A stretch of 14,708 nt of DNA from 66-474 sp035547895 (GTDB lineage Bacteria > Pseudomonadota > Gammaproteobacteria > Xanthomonadales > Rhodanobacteraceae): NCBI GenBank assembly GCA_035547895.1, contig DASZTT010000250.1:1-14708 (forward strand), in the 5' to 3' direction. Below, piece by piece: positions 1 through 7,492 of this stretch (within the stretch, counting starts at the first letter, position 1; each line of letters begins with the position of its first letter). The notes under the pieces are model-generated. The model was not told the origin of the DNA and searched no databases. It saw only the letters and a list, made by a program, of their open reading frames with translations. The position numbers and the translations under genes were made by a program.

Positions 1-469
1 GCACGCCCGCCTGATCGTTCTTCGAGTCCGCGATCTCCAGCACGGTTTCCCAGTTGCTGGCGCACAGGCCGCCGACCTTCGCGCCCAGGTCGAACGAATG
101 CCGCGCATCGGCTTCGGCGGCCGCGTCATCCCCCAGCAGGATTTCGATTTCCGCGCGGAACTGCAGGATGTCCGGCGCATCGGGCGACAGCTTGAGCGCC
201 TCGTTCACCTTCGCCAGCGCATCCTGGTACCTGCCGGCGTTCTCGTCGGTGTGCGCGCCATCGAGAAAGCCATCCACGTTGGGATCGCGCAGTGGCGTGA
301 CCTGCACCACCGACTTGTCGCTTGCGCCCGCGGCGCGGATCGCTTCCACCATCGTCGTCGGCGACAACCGGCTGCTCACCGGCGCCGGTTGCGGCGGGTG
401 CGAGCATCCCGTCAGGACAATGGCCAAAGCCGCCGCGCCCAGGGCGGTCCAGGTCACAGTGCGGGTCAT
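1..469 (-). CDS. TPR-containing lipoprotein, 3' end outside window
   Basis: Reading leftward from an ATG at 469-467, the frame stays open for 156 codons to the window edge, so the C-terminus is missing. The N-terminus is a lipoprotein signal: a short charged start, a hydrophobic stretch (residues 8-20) and a lipobox LTGC with the lipidated cysteine at residue 22. Residues about 79-129 look like a tetratricopeptide-type helical hairpin (YQDALAKVNEALKLSPDAP, then a second helix rich in Ala/Asp). The start follows a GGAG motif 7 bases upstream and lies 16 bases after the mrcB stop, so the two genes are probably co-transcribed. A role as an envelope partner of the peptidoglycan synthase is only inference from this arrangement; the precise function is unknown. 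Confidence 0.8.
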   Translation of the reverse strand, partial: MTRTVTWTALGAAALAIVLTGCSHPPQPAPVSSRLSPTTMVEAIRAAGASDKSVVQVTPLRDPNVDGFLDGAHTDENAGRYQDALAKVNEALKLSPDAPDILQFRAEIEILLGDDAAAEADARHSFDLGAKVGGLCASNWETVLEIADSKNDQAGV

Positions 470-485
470 GCGTTGCTCCGGAAGG

Positions 486-2804
486 TCACGGTTGCGGATG
501 CGCCGCGGCATCGTTGCTGCCGCCGCCGAAAAAGTTTTCGAGACGCTGCAGGTAGCAATGGTTCTGCACCGCCGGCGCATAGCCGTCGATGAAGGGATAC
601 TGCTTCGCACCATCGCATTGCGGCAGGCTGCCCTGTCCGGTCGCGGGATCGATCCACGCGTACTGGATGCCGTCATCCAGCGACGTGGTCAGCGGCGCGC
701 TCGGCAGTTTCTCGAACAGTTTCATCCATACGCGCAGCGCGCCGGTCGCGCCCCAGAGGTGCGTGGGCTGGTTGTCGTCGCGGCCCATCCACGTCACCGC
801 CAACCGATCGCCGGTGAATCCCGAGAACCACGAATCGCGCTGGTGATCGGACGTGCCCGTCTTGCCGGCGACGTGCAGCGACGCCAGCGATGAATCGCCG
901 ATCGCCGCCGCGGTGCCGTATTGCGTGACCTGCTGCATCATCCAGCGCACCAGGCCCACCGCCTGCTGGTACTGGCCCTTGCCGGGCTCGACCGCGTATT
1001 GCTTGAGGACGTGGCCCCTGGCGTCGAGCACGCCCCGCAAGGTCAGCAGTGGCAAGGCGTGGCCGTCGTCGGCGAAGAATTCGTAGAGCTGGGCCAACTG
1101 GAACGGCGATACGTCCACCGCGCCCAGCAGCAGCGATGGATTCGCTTCCACGTCCTTCAGGCCGAACGAGCGCAGGAACGCGGCGACCCGGTCGATGCCC
1201 AGCTGCAAGCCGAGGTGCACGCTTGCGAGGTTGTAGGACTTGGCCAGCGCCTCGACCATCGGCACTTCGCCGTGCGACTGATGGTCGTCGTTTTGCGGCG
1301 TCCACAGCTTGCCGTTGCGCAACCTCATCGAAATCGGCGAATCGTCGAGCAGCGATGCGACGTTCCAGCGCGACGGATTGGTGAGCGCCATCAAGTAGTA
1401 GAACGGCTTGAGGCTCGAACCGACTGGCCGGCGCGCGTCGTAGGCACGGTTGAAACCATGCTGGTCGGACTGGCGCCCGCCGACCATGGCCAGGACGTCG
1501 CCGTTCGACGGATCGACCACCACCGCGGCGCCTTCCATGCCATCGCCGCGCTTGCCGAGGCCCTTCAAGGCCTCGTCCACCGATTGTTCCGCGTACGTCT
1601 GCGCGGCGGGATCGAGCGTGGTGTAAACCTTCAGGCCGCCGCTGCGCAACTGCTGGTCGCTGAAGTCCTGCTTCAACTGGCCGCGCACCACGTCCATGAA
1701 CGCCGGGAAGCGATCGACCACCAGTTGCGGATTGGCGGTCACGTCCAGCGGCGCGGCTTTCGCCGCGTTCCACTGCGCATCGTTCAGCAGGCCCGTCGCG
1801 TGGAAGGCGTCCAGCGCGACGTTGCGGCGCGCCAGCGCGCGCCCGGGATTGCGGCGCGGATCGTAGTAACTCGGGCCGCGCACCATGCCGACCAGCAACG
1901 CGATTTCCTGCGGGCGCAGCGTCTGCACGGGACGTCCGAAGTAATACCAGCTGGCCGCGGCAAAGCCGTGCACCGCCTGCCCGCCCTGCTGGCCCATGAA
2001 CACTTCGTTGCAGTACGCCGCCAGGATCTGACCCTTGGTGTAGTGCGCGTCCAGCAGGATCGAAAGCAGCGCCTCGTTGAACTTGCGGATCAGCGTCTGG
2101 TTGCGATCGAGGAACAGGTTGCGCACCAGTTGCTGGGTGATGGTGGACCCCCCCTGCACCACGTGGCCGGCGCGCAGGTCGGCCAGCGCCGCGCGCGCGA
2201 TCGACGACAAGTCGATGCCATGGTTGTGCTTGAAGTCGCGATCCTCGACCGCCTGCACGCCCTGCACCAGCAGCGGCGGCAACTCGTCGAGCTGCACGAT
2301 GATGCGTTCTTCCTGCTCGGAACCGTACATCGTCGCGATGCGCGCGGGGTCGAGGTGCGTCCTGCGCAGCGGCTTGTCCGAGGTGAGATCGAACACCGAC
2401 CGGATCTGGCCGGAACCCAGCATCACCCGCACCCGGCGCGGCAGTTCGCCGCCGACCGGATCCATGTAGCCACGCGATGCGATGACGAACTTGTCGCCAT
2501 CGATGCTGTACGTGCCTGGCACCTGCGCGACGTGCGCGGCCGCGGTGTACCCGGCCATTTGCAGTTCCAGTTCCAGCGTGGCCTTGTTCATCGGCACGCC
2601 GGCTTCCAGCAACTGCGGGCGCGCGTACACGCGCGTCGGCTGCGTGAAATCGATTTCGCTGACGCGCGTCTTCACGCGGTGATCCAGCACCAGCATGTAC
2701 GGCACCACGAAACCGACCGCAAAACCGATGCCAATGAGGATGGGCCAGCGTGCGAATGGCCAGACCCGGGCGACAAACCCGCGCACGCGCTCGAACCAGG
2801 ACAA
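486..2804 (-). CDS. mrcB: Bifunctional penicillin-binding protein 1B (glycosyltransferase/transpeptidase)
   Basis: 772-residue class A PBP that polymerises lipid II glycan strands and cross-links stem peptides in the periplasm. It has a short cytoplasmic tail and one membrane helix (about residues 21-40). A PBP1B-type UB2H region follows (about 55-145). The GT51 domain carries EDRDF with catalytic Glu187 and the motif QGGSTITQQLVRNLFL (217-232). The transpeptidase domain shows SxxK as Ser463-Ser-Leu-Lys466, SYN at 523-525 and KTGTS at 648-652; all catalytic motifs are present and the length is normal. The start is TTG at 2804-2802: an in-frame TAG lies only two codons upstream, and the next ATG would fall inside the membrane helix. 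The partner lipoprotein gene follows immediately. The UB2H domain suggests regulation by an outer-membrane lipoprotein activator, as known for E. coli PBP1B with LpoB; no LpoB is seen here. Confidence 0.96.
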   Translation of the reverse strand: MSWFERVRGFVARVWPFARWPILIGIGFAVGFVVPYMLVLDHRVKTRVSEIDFTQPTRVYARPQLLEAGVPMNKATLELELQMAGYTAAAHVAQVPGTYSIDGDKFVIASRGYMDPVGGELPRRVRVMLGSGQIRSVFDLTSDKPLRRTHLDPARIATMYGSEQEERIIVQLDELPPLLVQGVQAVEDRDFKHNHGIDLSSIARAALADLRAGHVVQGGSTITQQLVRNLFLDRNQTLIRKFNEALLSILLDAHYTKGQILAAYCNEVFMGQQGGQAVHGFAAASWYYFGRPVQTLRPQEIALLVGMVRGPSYYDPRRNPGRALARRNVALDAFHATGLLNDAQWNAAKAAPLDVTANPQLVVDRFPAFMDVVRGQLKQDFSDQQLRSGGLKVYTTLDPAAQTYAEQSVDEALKGLGKRGDGMEGAAVVVDPSNGDVLAMVGGRQSDQHGFNRAYDARRPVGSSLKPFYYLMALTNPSRWNVASLLDDSPISMRLRNGKLWTPQNDDHQSHGEVPMVEALAKSYNLASVHLGLQLGIDRVAAFLRSFGLKDVEANPSLLLGAVDVSPFQLAQLYEFFADDGHALPLLTLRGVLDARGHVLKQYAVEPGKGQYQQAVGLVRWMMQQVTQYGTAAAIGDSSLASLHVAGKTGTSDHQRDSWFSGFTGDRLAVTWMGRDDNQPTHLWGATGALRVWMKLFEKLPSAPLTTSLDDGIQYAWIDPATGQGSLPQCDGAKQYPFIDGYAPAVQNHCYLQRLENFFGGGSNDAAAHPQP

Positions 2805-2834
2805 GGTGATCTATCTATCCAAAGGCGTCGGCGG

Positions 2835-2840
2835 ATTTTA
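2835..2840 (-). promoter_or_regulatory. Candidate -10 box for mrcB
   Basis: On the minus strand TAAAAT (one mismatch to TATAAT) sits about 30 bases before the TTG start of mrcB. It is the only AT-rich hexamer in a very GC-rich stretch. No good -35 hexamer is seen at the right spacing, so this is a weak call. Confidence 0.3.
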
Positions 2841-2900
2841 GCGGATCGGCACCAAGCACCCGCGCGCGCCGTCGCACGGATTCAGCCGCGATTGTTCATC

Positions 2901-2931
2901 GCGGCCCGCGGCCACTTCGACCGCGGGCCGC
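2901..2931 (-). terminator. Strong GC-rich hairpin after the DUF3011 gene
   Basis: An 11-bp perfect inverted repeat (GCGGCCCGCGG and its complement) encloses a 9-base loop, just downstream of the DUF3011 stop codon and upstream of mrcB. There is no U-tract after it, so it is either an atypical terminator or an mRNA-stabilising stem. A second, smaller stem (CCGCGA/TCGCGG, about 2886-2904) overlaps its edge and would compete with it. Confidence 0.5.
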
Positions 2932-2939
2932 CTGTCTTC

Positions 2940-3458
2940 CTACCAGCGGCGCCTCACCAGGAACTGCGCGCCGCAGCCCTTGTCCACCCAGATGCCGGCG
3001 CGGTTCCAGCCCCAGGTGCGGCCTTCGATGCAGGCGGCATTGGAATTCTGGCGTTGCAGCCTCACGTGGCCGCGCGCGCCCACATCGACCTGGCAGAAGT
3101 AGCGCCGGTATTGCGGACTGCCGCAGGACACCACGAACTCGCGATTCCAGCCGGGCCCCGGCTGCCAGCCGCCGGCCGCCGCGAACACGCCGCCGCAGCC
3201 TTTGTCCACCCAGACGCTGCCGCGGTCGAAGCCCCACGTCCGGCCCTGGATGCACGCCGCTTTCGAAGTCTGCCGGACCATGCGAACGCCACGCCAGTTG
3301 CCCGGCACCGCGCAACGCAGCATGCGGTGTTGCGGACTGCCGCAGGAAACCGTCTGCGGGCCGTAGCCGGGCGGCCGGGGACCATAGCTCACCTGCGCGC
3401 TGGCCGCGCCGGCGATTGCCAAAACAGATGCCGCGAACAACCATCCGATCTTGCGCAT
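2940..3458 (-). CDS. Secreted protein with two tandem DUF3011 domains
   Basis: 172 residues. A Sec signal peptide (MRKIGWLFAASVLAIAGAASA) is probably cut after Ala21. Two homologous segments follow, at about residues 37-94 and 110-168. Each has the DUF3011 pattern: SCGSP, then Arg/Cys, a 'RGV/GHVRL..Q.S.AAC' stretch, 'GRTWG', and a closing 'VWVDKGCG' or 'IWVDKGCG'. Each carries four cysteines (39, 49, 69, 88 and 112, 122, 143, 162), suggesting disulfide-stabilised periplasmic modules. The family is common in xanthomonad genomes but its function is not established. ATG 3458 is chosen because AGGAGG lies 8 bases upstream and the signal peptide starts there; a longer in-frame start at 3497 would bury it. 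It lies 76 bases downstream of the zinc-ribbon gene on the same strand. Confidence 0.88.
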   Translation of the reverse strand: MRKIGWLFAASVLAIAGAASAQVSYGPRPPGYGPQTVSCGSPQHRMLRCAVPGNWRGVRMVRQTSKAACIQGRTWGFDRGSVWVDKGCGGVFAAAGGWQPGPGWNREFVVSCGSPQYRRYFCQVDVGARGHVRLQRQNSNAACIEGRTWGWNRAGIWVDKGCGAQFLVRRRW

Positions 3459-3534
3459 CGCACTGCCCTCCTGGTTGGTGATGACGAGTTTCCACATCGA
3501 CGACTGAACCGGGGCTGGAGCGCTGTGCGTCGCT

Positions 3535-3861
3535 CTAGTTTCCGGCCGCCTTGCTGCTTTTTTCGGTGGCGGCGGGTTTGGCGGACTCCGCGGGTTTGGC
3601 GGCTTCCGCCGGTTTGTCGGCCGGGGTTTCCTTCGGCTTGGCCGCGTCACCGGCAAGGTTGTGCTTCTTTTCCTTGTCGGATTTGAAATCGGTCTCGTAC
3701 CAGCCGCTGCCGGCCAGGCGGAACGCAGGCGCGGTCACCTGTTTGTGCACGGTCTGGTGCTTGCCGCAATGCGGGCAGACATCGGGGTCGGGATCGGACA
3801 GTTTCTGCAGGCGCTCGAATTTTTCGCCGCAGGCGTCACAGCGGAACACGTAGATGGGCAT
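3535..3861 (-). CDS. FmdB-family zinc-ribbon protein with Ala/Lys/Pro tail
   Basis: 108 residues. The N-terminal domain begins MPIYVFRCDACGEKFE and carries two CxxC pairs (Cys8/Cys11 and Cys29/Cys32) forming a zinc ribbon, followed by the family's GSGWYETDFK signature (about 51-60). This is the FmdB/CxxC_CxxC_SSSS regulatory-type family; the biochemical role is not settled, although the name comes from a putative regulator of formamidase/amidase genes. Residues about 72-108 are a low-complexity, charged Ala/Lys/Pro/Glu tail with repeated 'AKPAE' units, likely disordered. The start at 3861 gives the canonical MPIY N-terminus; longer in-frame extensions are antisense to the VanY-like gene and were discarded. 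Confidence 0.9.
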   Translation of the reverse strand: MPIYVFRCDACGEKFERLQKLSDPDPDVCPHCGKHQTVHKQVTAPAFRLAGSGWYETDFKSDKEKKHNLAGDAAKPKETPADKPAEAAKPAESAKPAATEKSSKAAGN

Positions 3862-3890
3862 CGCAGGGAAACCTTTGAAACGATCGCGGA

Positions 3891-3896
3891 ATGATA
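3891..3896 (-). promoter_or_regulatory. Candidate -10 box for the zinc-ribbon gene
   Basis: TATCAT on the minus strand about 30 bases before ATG 3861, in the 120-base divergent gap shared with the VanY-like gene. The -35 is poor, so this is a weak call. Confidence 0.3.
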
Positions 3897-3950
3897 CCGC
3901 CGGGGACGCGAAGCTGCCGCACCATCGTGCACGCATCCGGCCGGGACGCC

Positions 3951-3956
3951 TATCAT
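3951..3956 (+). promoter_or_regulatory. Candidate -10 box for the VanY-like gene
   Basis: TATCAT on the plus strand, 25 bases before ATG 3982. A half-matching -35 (TGCACG, 3928-3933) lies at 17-base spacing. If used, the leader would be under 20 bases. Confidence 0.3.
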
Positions 3957-3981
3957 GGCCGCTTTGCCGCAAGGAAACCCG

Positions 3982-4611
3982 ATGCCGTTCGTCCGCTCCG
4001 CAAGCTTCGCCGTGCTGCTCATCGCCGCCGCCCCCGCTGCGCACGCCGCAACGGTGGCGTGCCCCGCAACATGGCCGTCGCAACCGGCCGCATGGGTCGC
4101 GCACATCAACGAAGTGAATCGCGGCCTGGGCATTCCGATCGATTACGCCGCGAAACACAACCTGGTGCCGCTGCCCGAGGGCAAGGATCTGGTCGAAGCG
4201 CCTCGCGACGTGTACGGACGCAAGGTGGAGATGGTGGCGCCGGCCGCCGCCGCGCTGGAGCGCATGTTCGCGGCCGCCGCGCGCGATGGCGTGAAACTCG
4301 AAACGGTATCCGGCTTTCGCAGCATGAACTACCAGACCGGCCTGATCCGCAGGAAACTGAAAAGCGGCATGAGCATCCAGAAGGCGCTCAGCATCAACGC
4401 GGTGCCGGGCTACAGCGAACACCAGACCGGCTGCGCGGTGGACCTGACCACGCCCGGCGTGCCCGCGGCCGACGGCAGCTTCGAGCACAGCAGGGCGTTC
4501 ACCTGGTTGCAGCAGCACGGCGCGCAATTCGGGTTCCATCTTTCGTTTCCGCCCGGCAACAAGTACGGCTACGAATACGAGCCGTGGCATTGGCGTTATA
4601 TCGCACGCTGA
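3982..4611 (+). CDS. VanY-like M15 D-alanyl-D-alanine carboxypeptidase
   Basis: 209 residues. This zinc peptidase is expected to trim the terminal D-Ala from peptidoglycan stem peptides in the periplasm. A Sec signal peptide (about 1-22, ending AAHA) is followed by the M15B fold. SGFRS (110-114) holds the substrate-binding Arg113, GYSEHQTGCAVDL contains zinc ligands His147 and Asp154, and EPWHWRY supplies catalytic Glu200 and zinc ligand His203. All active-site residues are present, so the enzyme should be active. ATG 3982 is preferred over in-frame ATG 3955 because AAGGA lies 6 bases upstream and the signal peptide starts cleanly there. The gene faces the cobS end of the B12 operon with only 10 bases between the stops. 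The exact substrate (D,D versus L,D bond) cannot be told from the sequence. Confidence 0.92.
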   Translation: MPFVRSASFAVLLIAAAPAAHAATVACPATWPSQPAAWVAHINEVNRGLGIPIDYAAKHNLVPLPEGKDLVEAPRDVYGRKVEMVAPAAAALERMFAAAARDGVKLETVSGFRSMNYQTGLIRRKLKSGMSIQKALSINAVPGYSEHQTGCAVDLTTPGVPAADGSFEHSRAFTWLQQHGAQFGFHLSFPPGNKYGYEYEPWHWRYIAR

Positions 4612-4617
4612 CGCAAG

Positions 4618-4640
4618 GATTTCAGGCAACCGCTGAAATC
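4618..4640. terminator. Hairpin between convergent genes
   Basis: A perfect 8-bp inverted repeat (GATTTCAG/CTGAAATC, 7-base loop) sits just after the VanY-like stop and over the last codons of cobS. Its position suggests a two-way transcription end, but neither side has a T-run. Confidence 0.35.
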
Positions 4641-5347
4641 ACCAGTACTGCGGCCTCGATCATTTCCACCAATGCGCCGGCGGTATCGCCGGTGCAGCCG
4701 CCGAGCCGGCGCATGCACGCTTGCCGCCAGCACGCGAACACGACCCCCGCCGCCAACAACATCCATGCGCCGCGCCAGCGCGCGATCACGCAACACGCCA
4801 TCGCTGCCACCAACACGATCAGGCACGCTTTCCGCGGCGCGCGTTGCAGATCGTCGCCAAGGCCGCCAAGACGCACGTAGGGCGTGGTCAGGAACAGGGC
4901 GACCAGCGCGGCCCGCGCCAGCAAGGGCGCCAGCAGCAGCGCCGGCCATGCGGGCATGGACAGGCTTGCGAGTGCCGAGAACTTCAGAAGCAGCACCAGC
5001 ACGATCGCGATCACGCCGATCGGGCCCACGGCCGGATCCTTCATGATCGCGATCGTGCGCGCACGATCGCCCATCCCACCAATCCACGCGTCGGCGCTGT
5101 CGGCGAGTCCATCGAGGTGCAGCGCGCCGGTCAACACAACCCATGCGGTCAACAACACCGCAGCGCGTACCAAGACCGGCGTATCACGCAGCAGCCACGC
5201 AATCCCGACCAACGCGCCGCCAAGCAATGCACCGACCAGCGGATACCAGACCAGTGATCGTGCGCGTGCGTCGGCATCTTCGAATGCACCCGCCGGCACG
5301 GGAATGCGCGTCAGGAATCCGAGCGCGACCGCGAGGCTGCGCATCAT
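4622..5347 (-). CDS. cobS: Adenosylcobinamide-GDP ribazoletransferase (cobalamin synthase)
   Basis: 241-residue integral membrane enzyme that joins alpha-ribazole (phosphate) to adenosylcobinamide-GDP, the last assembly step of the nucleotide loop. Family signatures are all present: FLTRIPVP near the N-terminus, GALHLDGLADSADAW (about 77-91), MKDPAVGPIGV (about 105-115) and the C-terminal GGCTGDTAGA. Several hydrophobic helices cover most of the chain and the length is typical. The start ATG overlaps the cobC stop as ATGA, implying translational coupling; a second ATG follows directly. It is the last gene of the corrinoid operon and ends 10 bases from the convergent VanY-like gene. Confidence 0.96.
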   Translation of the reverse strand: MMRSLAVALGFLTRIPVPAGAFEDADARARSLVWYPLVGALLGGALVGIAWLLRDTPVLVRAAVLLTAWVVLTGALHLDGLADSADAWIGGMGDRARTIAIMKDPAVGPIGVIAIVLVLLLKFSALASLSMPAWPALLLAPLLARAALVALFLTTPYVRLGGLGDDLQRAPRKACLIVLVAAMACCVIARWRGAWMLLAAGVVFACWRQACMRRLGGCTGDTAGALVEMIEAAVLVISAVA

Positions 5348-5910
5348 GCGGTTTCCCGCACGCGCCACGCGATCCGGTGCAACGAGGCGTGCGGTACTTC
5401 GATGCCTGCCATGTCGCGCAGTGGACGATCCTCGACCACGCAACGCAGCATCCGGATCACGCCGCCATGGGTCACCACCAGTACGCGTGCGGAACCCACG
5501 GATGCTGCGATGTCGTCGAGCGCCGCGCAAACGCGCGATCGGAATGCCGGCATGCCTTCGGAACCCGGCGGGGGATACGCCAACGGATCGGCCCAGAAAC
5601 GCTGGAGTGCACCGGCATCATTCGCGGCAAGCGTCTCGATCGGCACGCCCTGCCAGTCGCCGAAGTGGTATTCAGCGAGCCGCACGTCCAGTACCAACGG
5701 CACACCACGCAGCACGGCCAGTTCACGCGCGAACGCCGCGCAGCGTTGGAGCGGCGAAGACACCACGCGATCGCAAGTACGCTGCTCCACCGCCGCACGC
5801 ACCTGTGACCAGCCAAGTGCACTTAGCGGATCATCGATCTGGCCGCGGTAACTGCGCCGGCCGGTGTCGCCGTGCCGCAAGAGATCGATCGTGGCGAGGT
5901 CCGGGCTCAT
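5344..5910 (-). CDS. cobC: Alpha-ribazole phosphatase (histidine phosphatase family)
   Basis: 188 residues. It removes the 5'-phosphate from alpha-ribazole phosphate (or adenosylcobalamin 5'-phosphate) in nucleotide-loop assembly. Histidine-phosphatase hallmarks are visible: LLRHGDT with phospho-acceptor His13, SSPLQRC with Arg56, the acid residue Glu80 in LAEYHFGDWQG, and VVTHGG with second catalytic His148. The sequence alone cannot rule out a general phosphoglycerate-mutase-like phosphatase, but its place between cobT and cobS makes the assignment secure. The ATG overlaps the cobT stop as ATGA and its own stop overlaps the cobS start the same way. No strong Shine-Dalgarno is seen, which fits coupling to cobT translation. 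Confidence 0.93.
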   Translation of the reverse strand: MSPDLATIDLLRHGDTGRRSYRGQIDDPLSALGWSQVRAAVEQRTCDRVVSSPLQRCAAFARELAVLRGVPLVLDVRLAEYHFGDWQGVPIETLAANDAGALQRFWADPLAYPPPGSEGMPAFRSRVCAALDDIAASVGSARVLVVTHGGVIRMLRCVVEDRPLRDMAGIEVPHASLHRIAWRVRETA

Positions 5911-6977
5911 GCGGGTGCCGTGCTTTTCGTCGCCGAATCCGACACGCCCGCTTCGGCGAAGGTGGCCATGCCGTTGTGCAATGCGCACGCCAGCCGCAGC
6001 AAGGGCAATGCGACCGCGGCGCCACTGGCTTCGCCCAGGCGCATGCCGAGGTCCAGCAACGGTCCGGCATCCAGTGCCCGCAACAATGAAGCGTGGCCGA
6101 TTTCCTGCGAGCGGTGCGAGAACAACAGCCACGGCCGTGCATCGGGCCGCATGCGCACCGCCGCCAGGGCCGCCGCCGTGGCGATGAATCCATCGACCAG
6201 CACGGGCAGCCCCGCCTGCGCCGCCGCAATGCAAGCACCGGCCAGCGCCGCGATTTCGAAGCCGCCGAGGCGACGCAACCGCTCCCTTGGCGCGGTTGCC
6301 ACGGCATGTCGCGCCAACGCACGTTCGATGACATGCCGCTTGCGCTCGATGCCGGCGCTGTCGAGGCCCGTGCCCGCACCGACGAGCGCGGAGGCAGGTT
6401 CGTCCAGCAATGCGCACGCCAGCGTGGTCGCCGCCGTGGTGTTGCCGATGCCCATCTCCCCGCCGATGAAAATCTGCGCGTCCGTGGTCACGGCTCGCTG
6501 CACGGCTTCGCGCCCGGCGTCGAGTGCGGCATCGAGTTGCGCCGGCGTCATCGCCGGACCTTCGCAGAAGTTCGCGGTGGACCACGCAATCACCGCTCGC
6601 CGCACGCCCGCCATTTCGCCGGGGTCGTTCACCGTGCCGAGGTTCACGACTTCGAGCGTCGCTCCCAGCGTGCGCGCCAGCACGCTGATCGCCGCACCGC
6701 CGCGCGCGAAGTTGCGCACCATCTCGCCCGTCACTGCTTGCGGAAATGCCGAAACACCTTCGGCGGCGACACCGTGATCGGCGGCGAACACCGTGATCCA
6801 TGCGCGCTCCGCCGCGGGCGCACGCGTCTTCTGCAAGCCCGCGAGTTGCACCGCGACGTGCTCCAGCGCGCCCAGCGAGCCCGATGGCTTGGTCAGTTGC
6901 ACCTGCCTTGCGCTGGCGGCCTCGGCCATGGCGGCGTCAGGCGCGGCGCAGGTCCGCGACAGCCAATCGTCGTTCAC
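5907..6977 (-). CDS. cobT: Nicotinate-nucleotide-dimethylbenzimidazole phosphoribosyltransferase
   Basis: 356 residues. It transfers ribose phosphate from nicotinate mononucleotide to a lower-ligand base such as dimethylbenzimidazole, giving alpha-ribazole phosphate. Motifs run the whole length: KPSGSLG (30-36), FAADHGVAAEGVSAFP (64-79), GEMGIGNTT (173-181), GGFEIAALAG (238-247), VDGFI (261-265), SHRSQEIGHA (287-296) and LGMRLGEASGAA with catalytic Glu316. The start is GTG 6977-6975, overlapping the cobU stop as GTGA, with AAAGGAG properly spaced upstream inside cobU. The length is typical. No base-synthesis gene (bluB) is in the window, so the lower base must come from elsewhere. Confidence 0.96.
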   Translation of the reverse strand: MNDDWLSRTCAAPDAAMAEAASARQVQLTKPSGSLGALEHVAVQLAGLQKTRAPAAERAWITVFAADHGVAAEGVSAFPQAVTGEMVRNFARGGAAISVLARTLGATLEVVNLGTVNDPGEMAGVRRAVIAWSTANFCEGPAMTPAQLDAALDAGREAVQRAVTTDAQIFIGGEMGIGNTTAATTLACALLDEPASALVGAGTGLDSAGIERKRHVIERALARHAVATAPRERLRRLGGFEIAALAGACIAAAQAGLPVLVDGFIATAAALAAVRMRPDARPWLLFSHRSQEIGHASLLRALDAGPLLDLGMRLGEASGAAVALPLLRLACALHNGMATFAEAGVSDSATKSTAPA

Positions 6978-7492
6978 GGCAGTTCTCCTTTCAATGCCAC
7001 GGGCAGCCCCGCCGCGACGAACAACACGCGTTCGACGCTCGCGGCGACGGCCTGGTTGAGGCGTCCTGCTTCATCGACGAAGCGGCGGCTGAATTCGCCC
7101 ATCGGCACGACGCCAAGGCCAACCTCGTTGCTGACCAGCAGGATTTCGCCGGGCAATCCCGGCAGCGCGTCGAGCAGCGCTGCGCGCTGCGACTCGAAGC
7201 ACAAGGTTCCGATGTGCAGCACGTTGCTGAGCCACAGCGTCAGGCAATCGACGAGCAGCACGCGCCCGTCGCGCGCATGGACTTGCAGGGCGGCCGCCAG
7301 CGCCACCGGTTCCTCGACGCACAACCATTCTGCGGGCCGACGCGCAAGATGATGCGCAATGCGCGTGCGCATTTCCCCGTCGCGCGCCTCGGCGGTGGCG
7401 ACGTACACCACCTCGCGTCCGTCCTCGCGTGCAAGCTTTTCGGCCAGCGCGCTCTTGCCGGAACGCGCGCCACCCAGGATCAGTGTCCGCAT
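6974..7492 (-). CDS. cobU: Adenosylcobinamide kinase / adenosylcobinamide-phosphate guanylyltransferase
   Basis: 172-residue bifunctional enzyme that phosphorylates adenosylcobinamide and then activates it with GTP to adenosylcobinamide-GDP, the CobS substrate. It begins MRTLILGGARSGKS with the P-loop at 7-14. Then come VYVATAEARDGEM, RIAHHLARRP containing the candidate guanylylated histidine (His47 or His48), VDCLTLWLSN and VSNEVGLGVVP, all typical of CobU/CobP. ATG 7492 is used because it puts the P-loop at the normal distance from the N-terminus; an in-frame ATG 8 codons further upstream is less likely. The gene start overlaps the end of cobQ by 13 bases, and its stop overlaps cobT as GTGA. 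Confidence 0.95.
   Translation of the reverse strand: MRTLILGGARSGKSALAEKLAREDGREVVYVATAEARDGEMRTRIAHHLARRPAEWLCVEEPVALAAALQVHARDGRVLLVDCLTLWLSNVLHIGTLCFESQRAALLDALPGLPGEILLVSNEVGLGVVPMGEFSRRFVDEAGRLNQAVAASVERVLFVAAGLPVALKGELP

Noticed and set aside
2809..2820. GATA tetranucleotide repeat as a phase-variable tract
   Set aside because: There are only about two and a half units, too short for slipped-strand switching.
921..3686. Very long plus-strand open frame (921 codons)
   Set aside because: It is antisense to mrcB and the DUF3011 gene, is rich in His/Arg/Gln as expected from the complement of GC-rich coding DNA, and shows no domain.
3862..4629. N-terminal extension of the zinc-ribbon protein to 4629
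   Set aside because: It is antisense to the VanY-like gene, which has complete active-site motifs; the FmdB family always begins at the MPIY-type start found at 3861.
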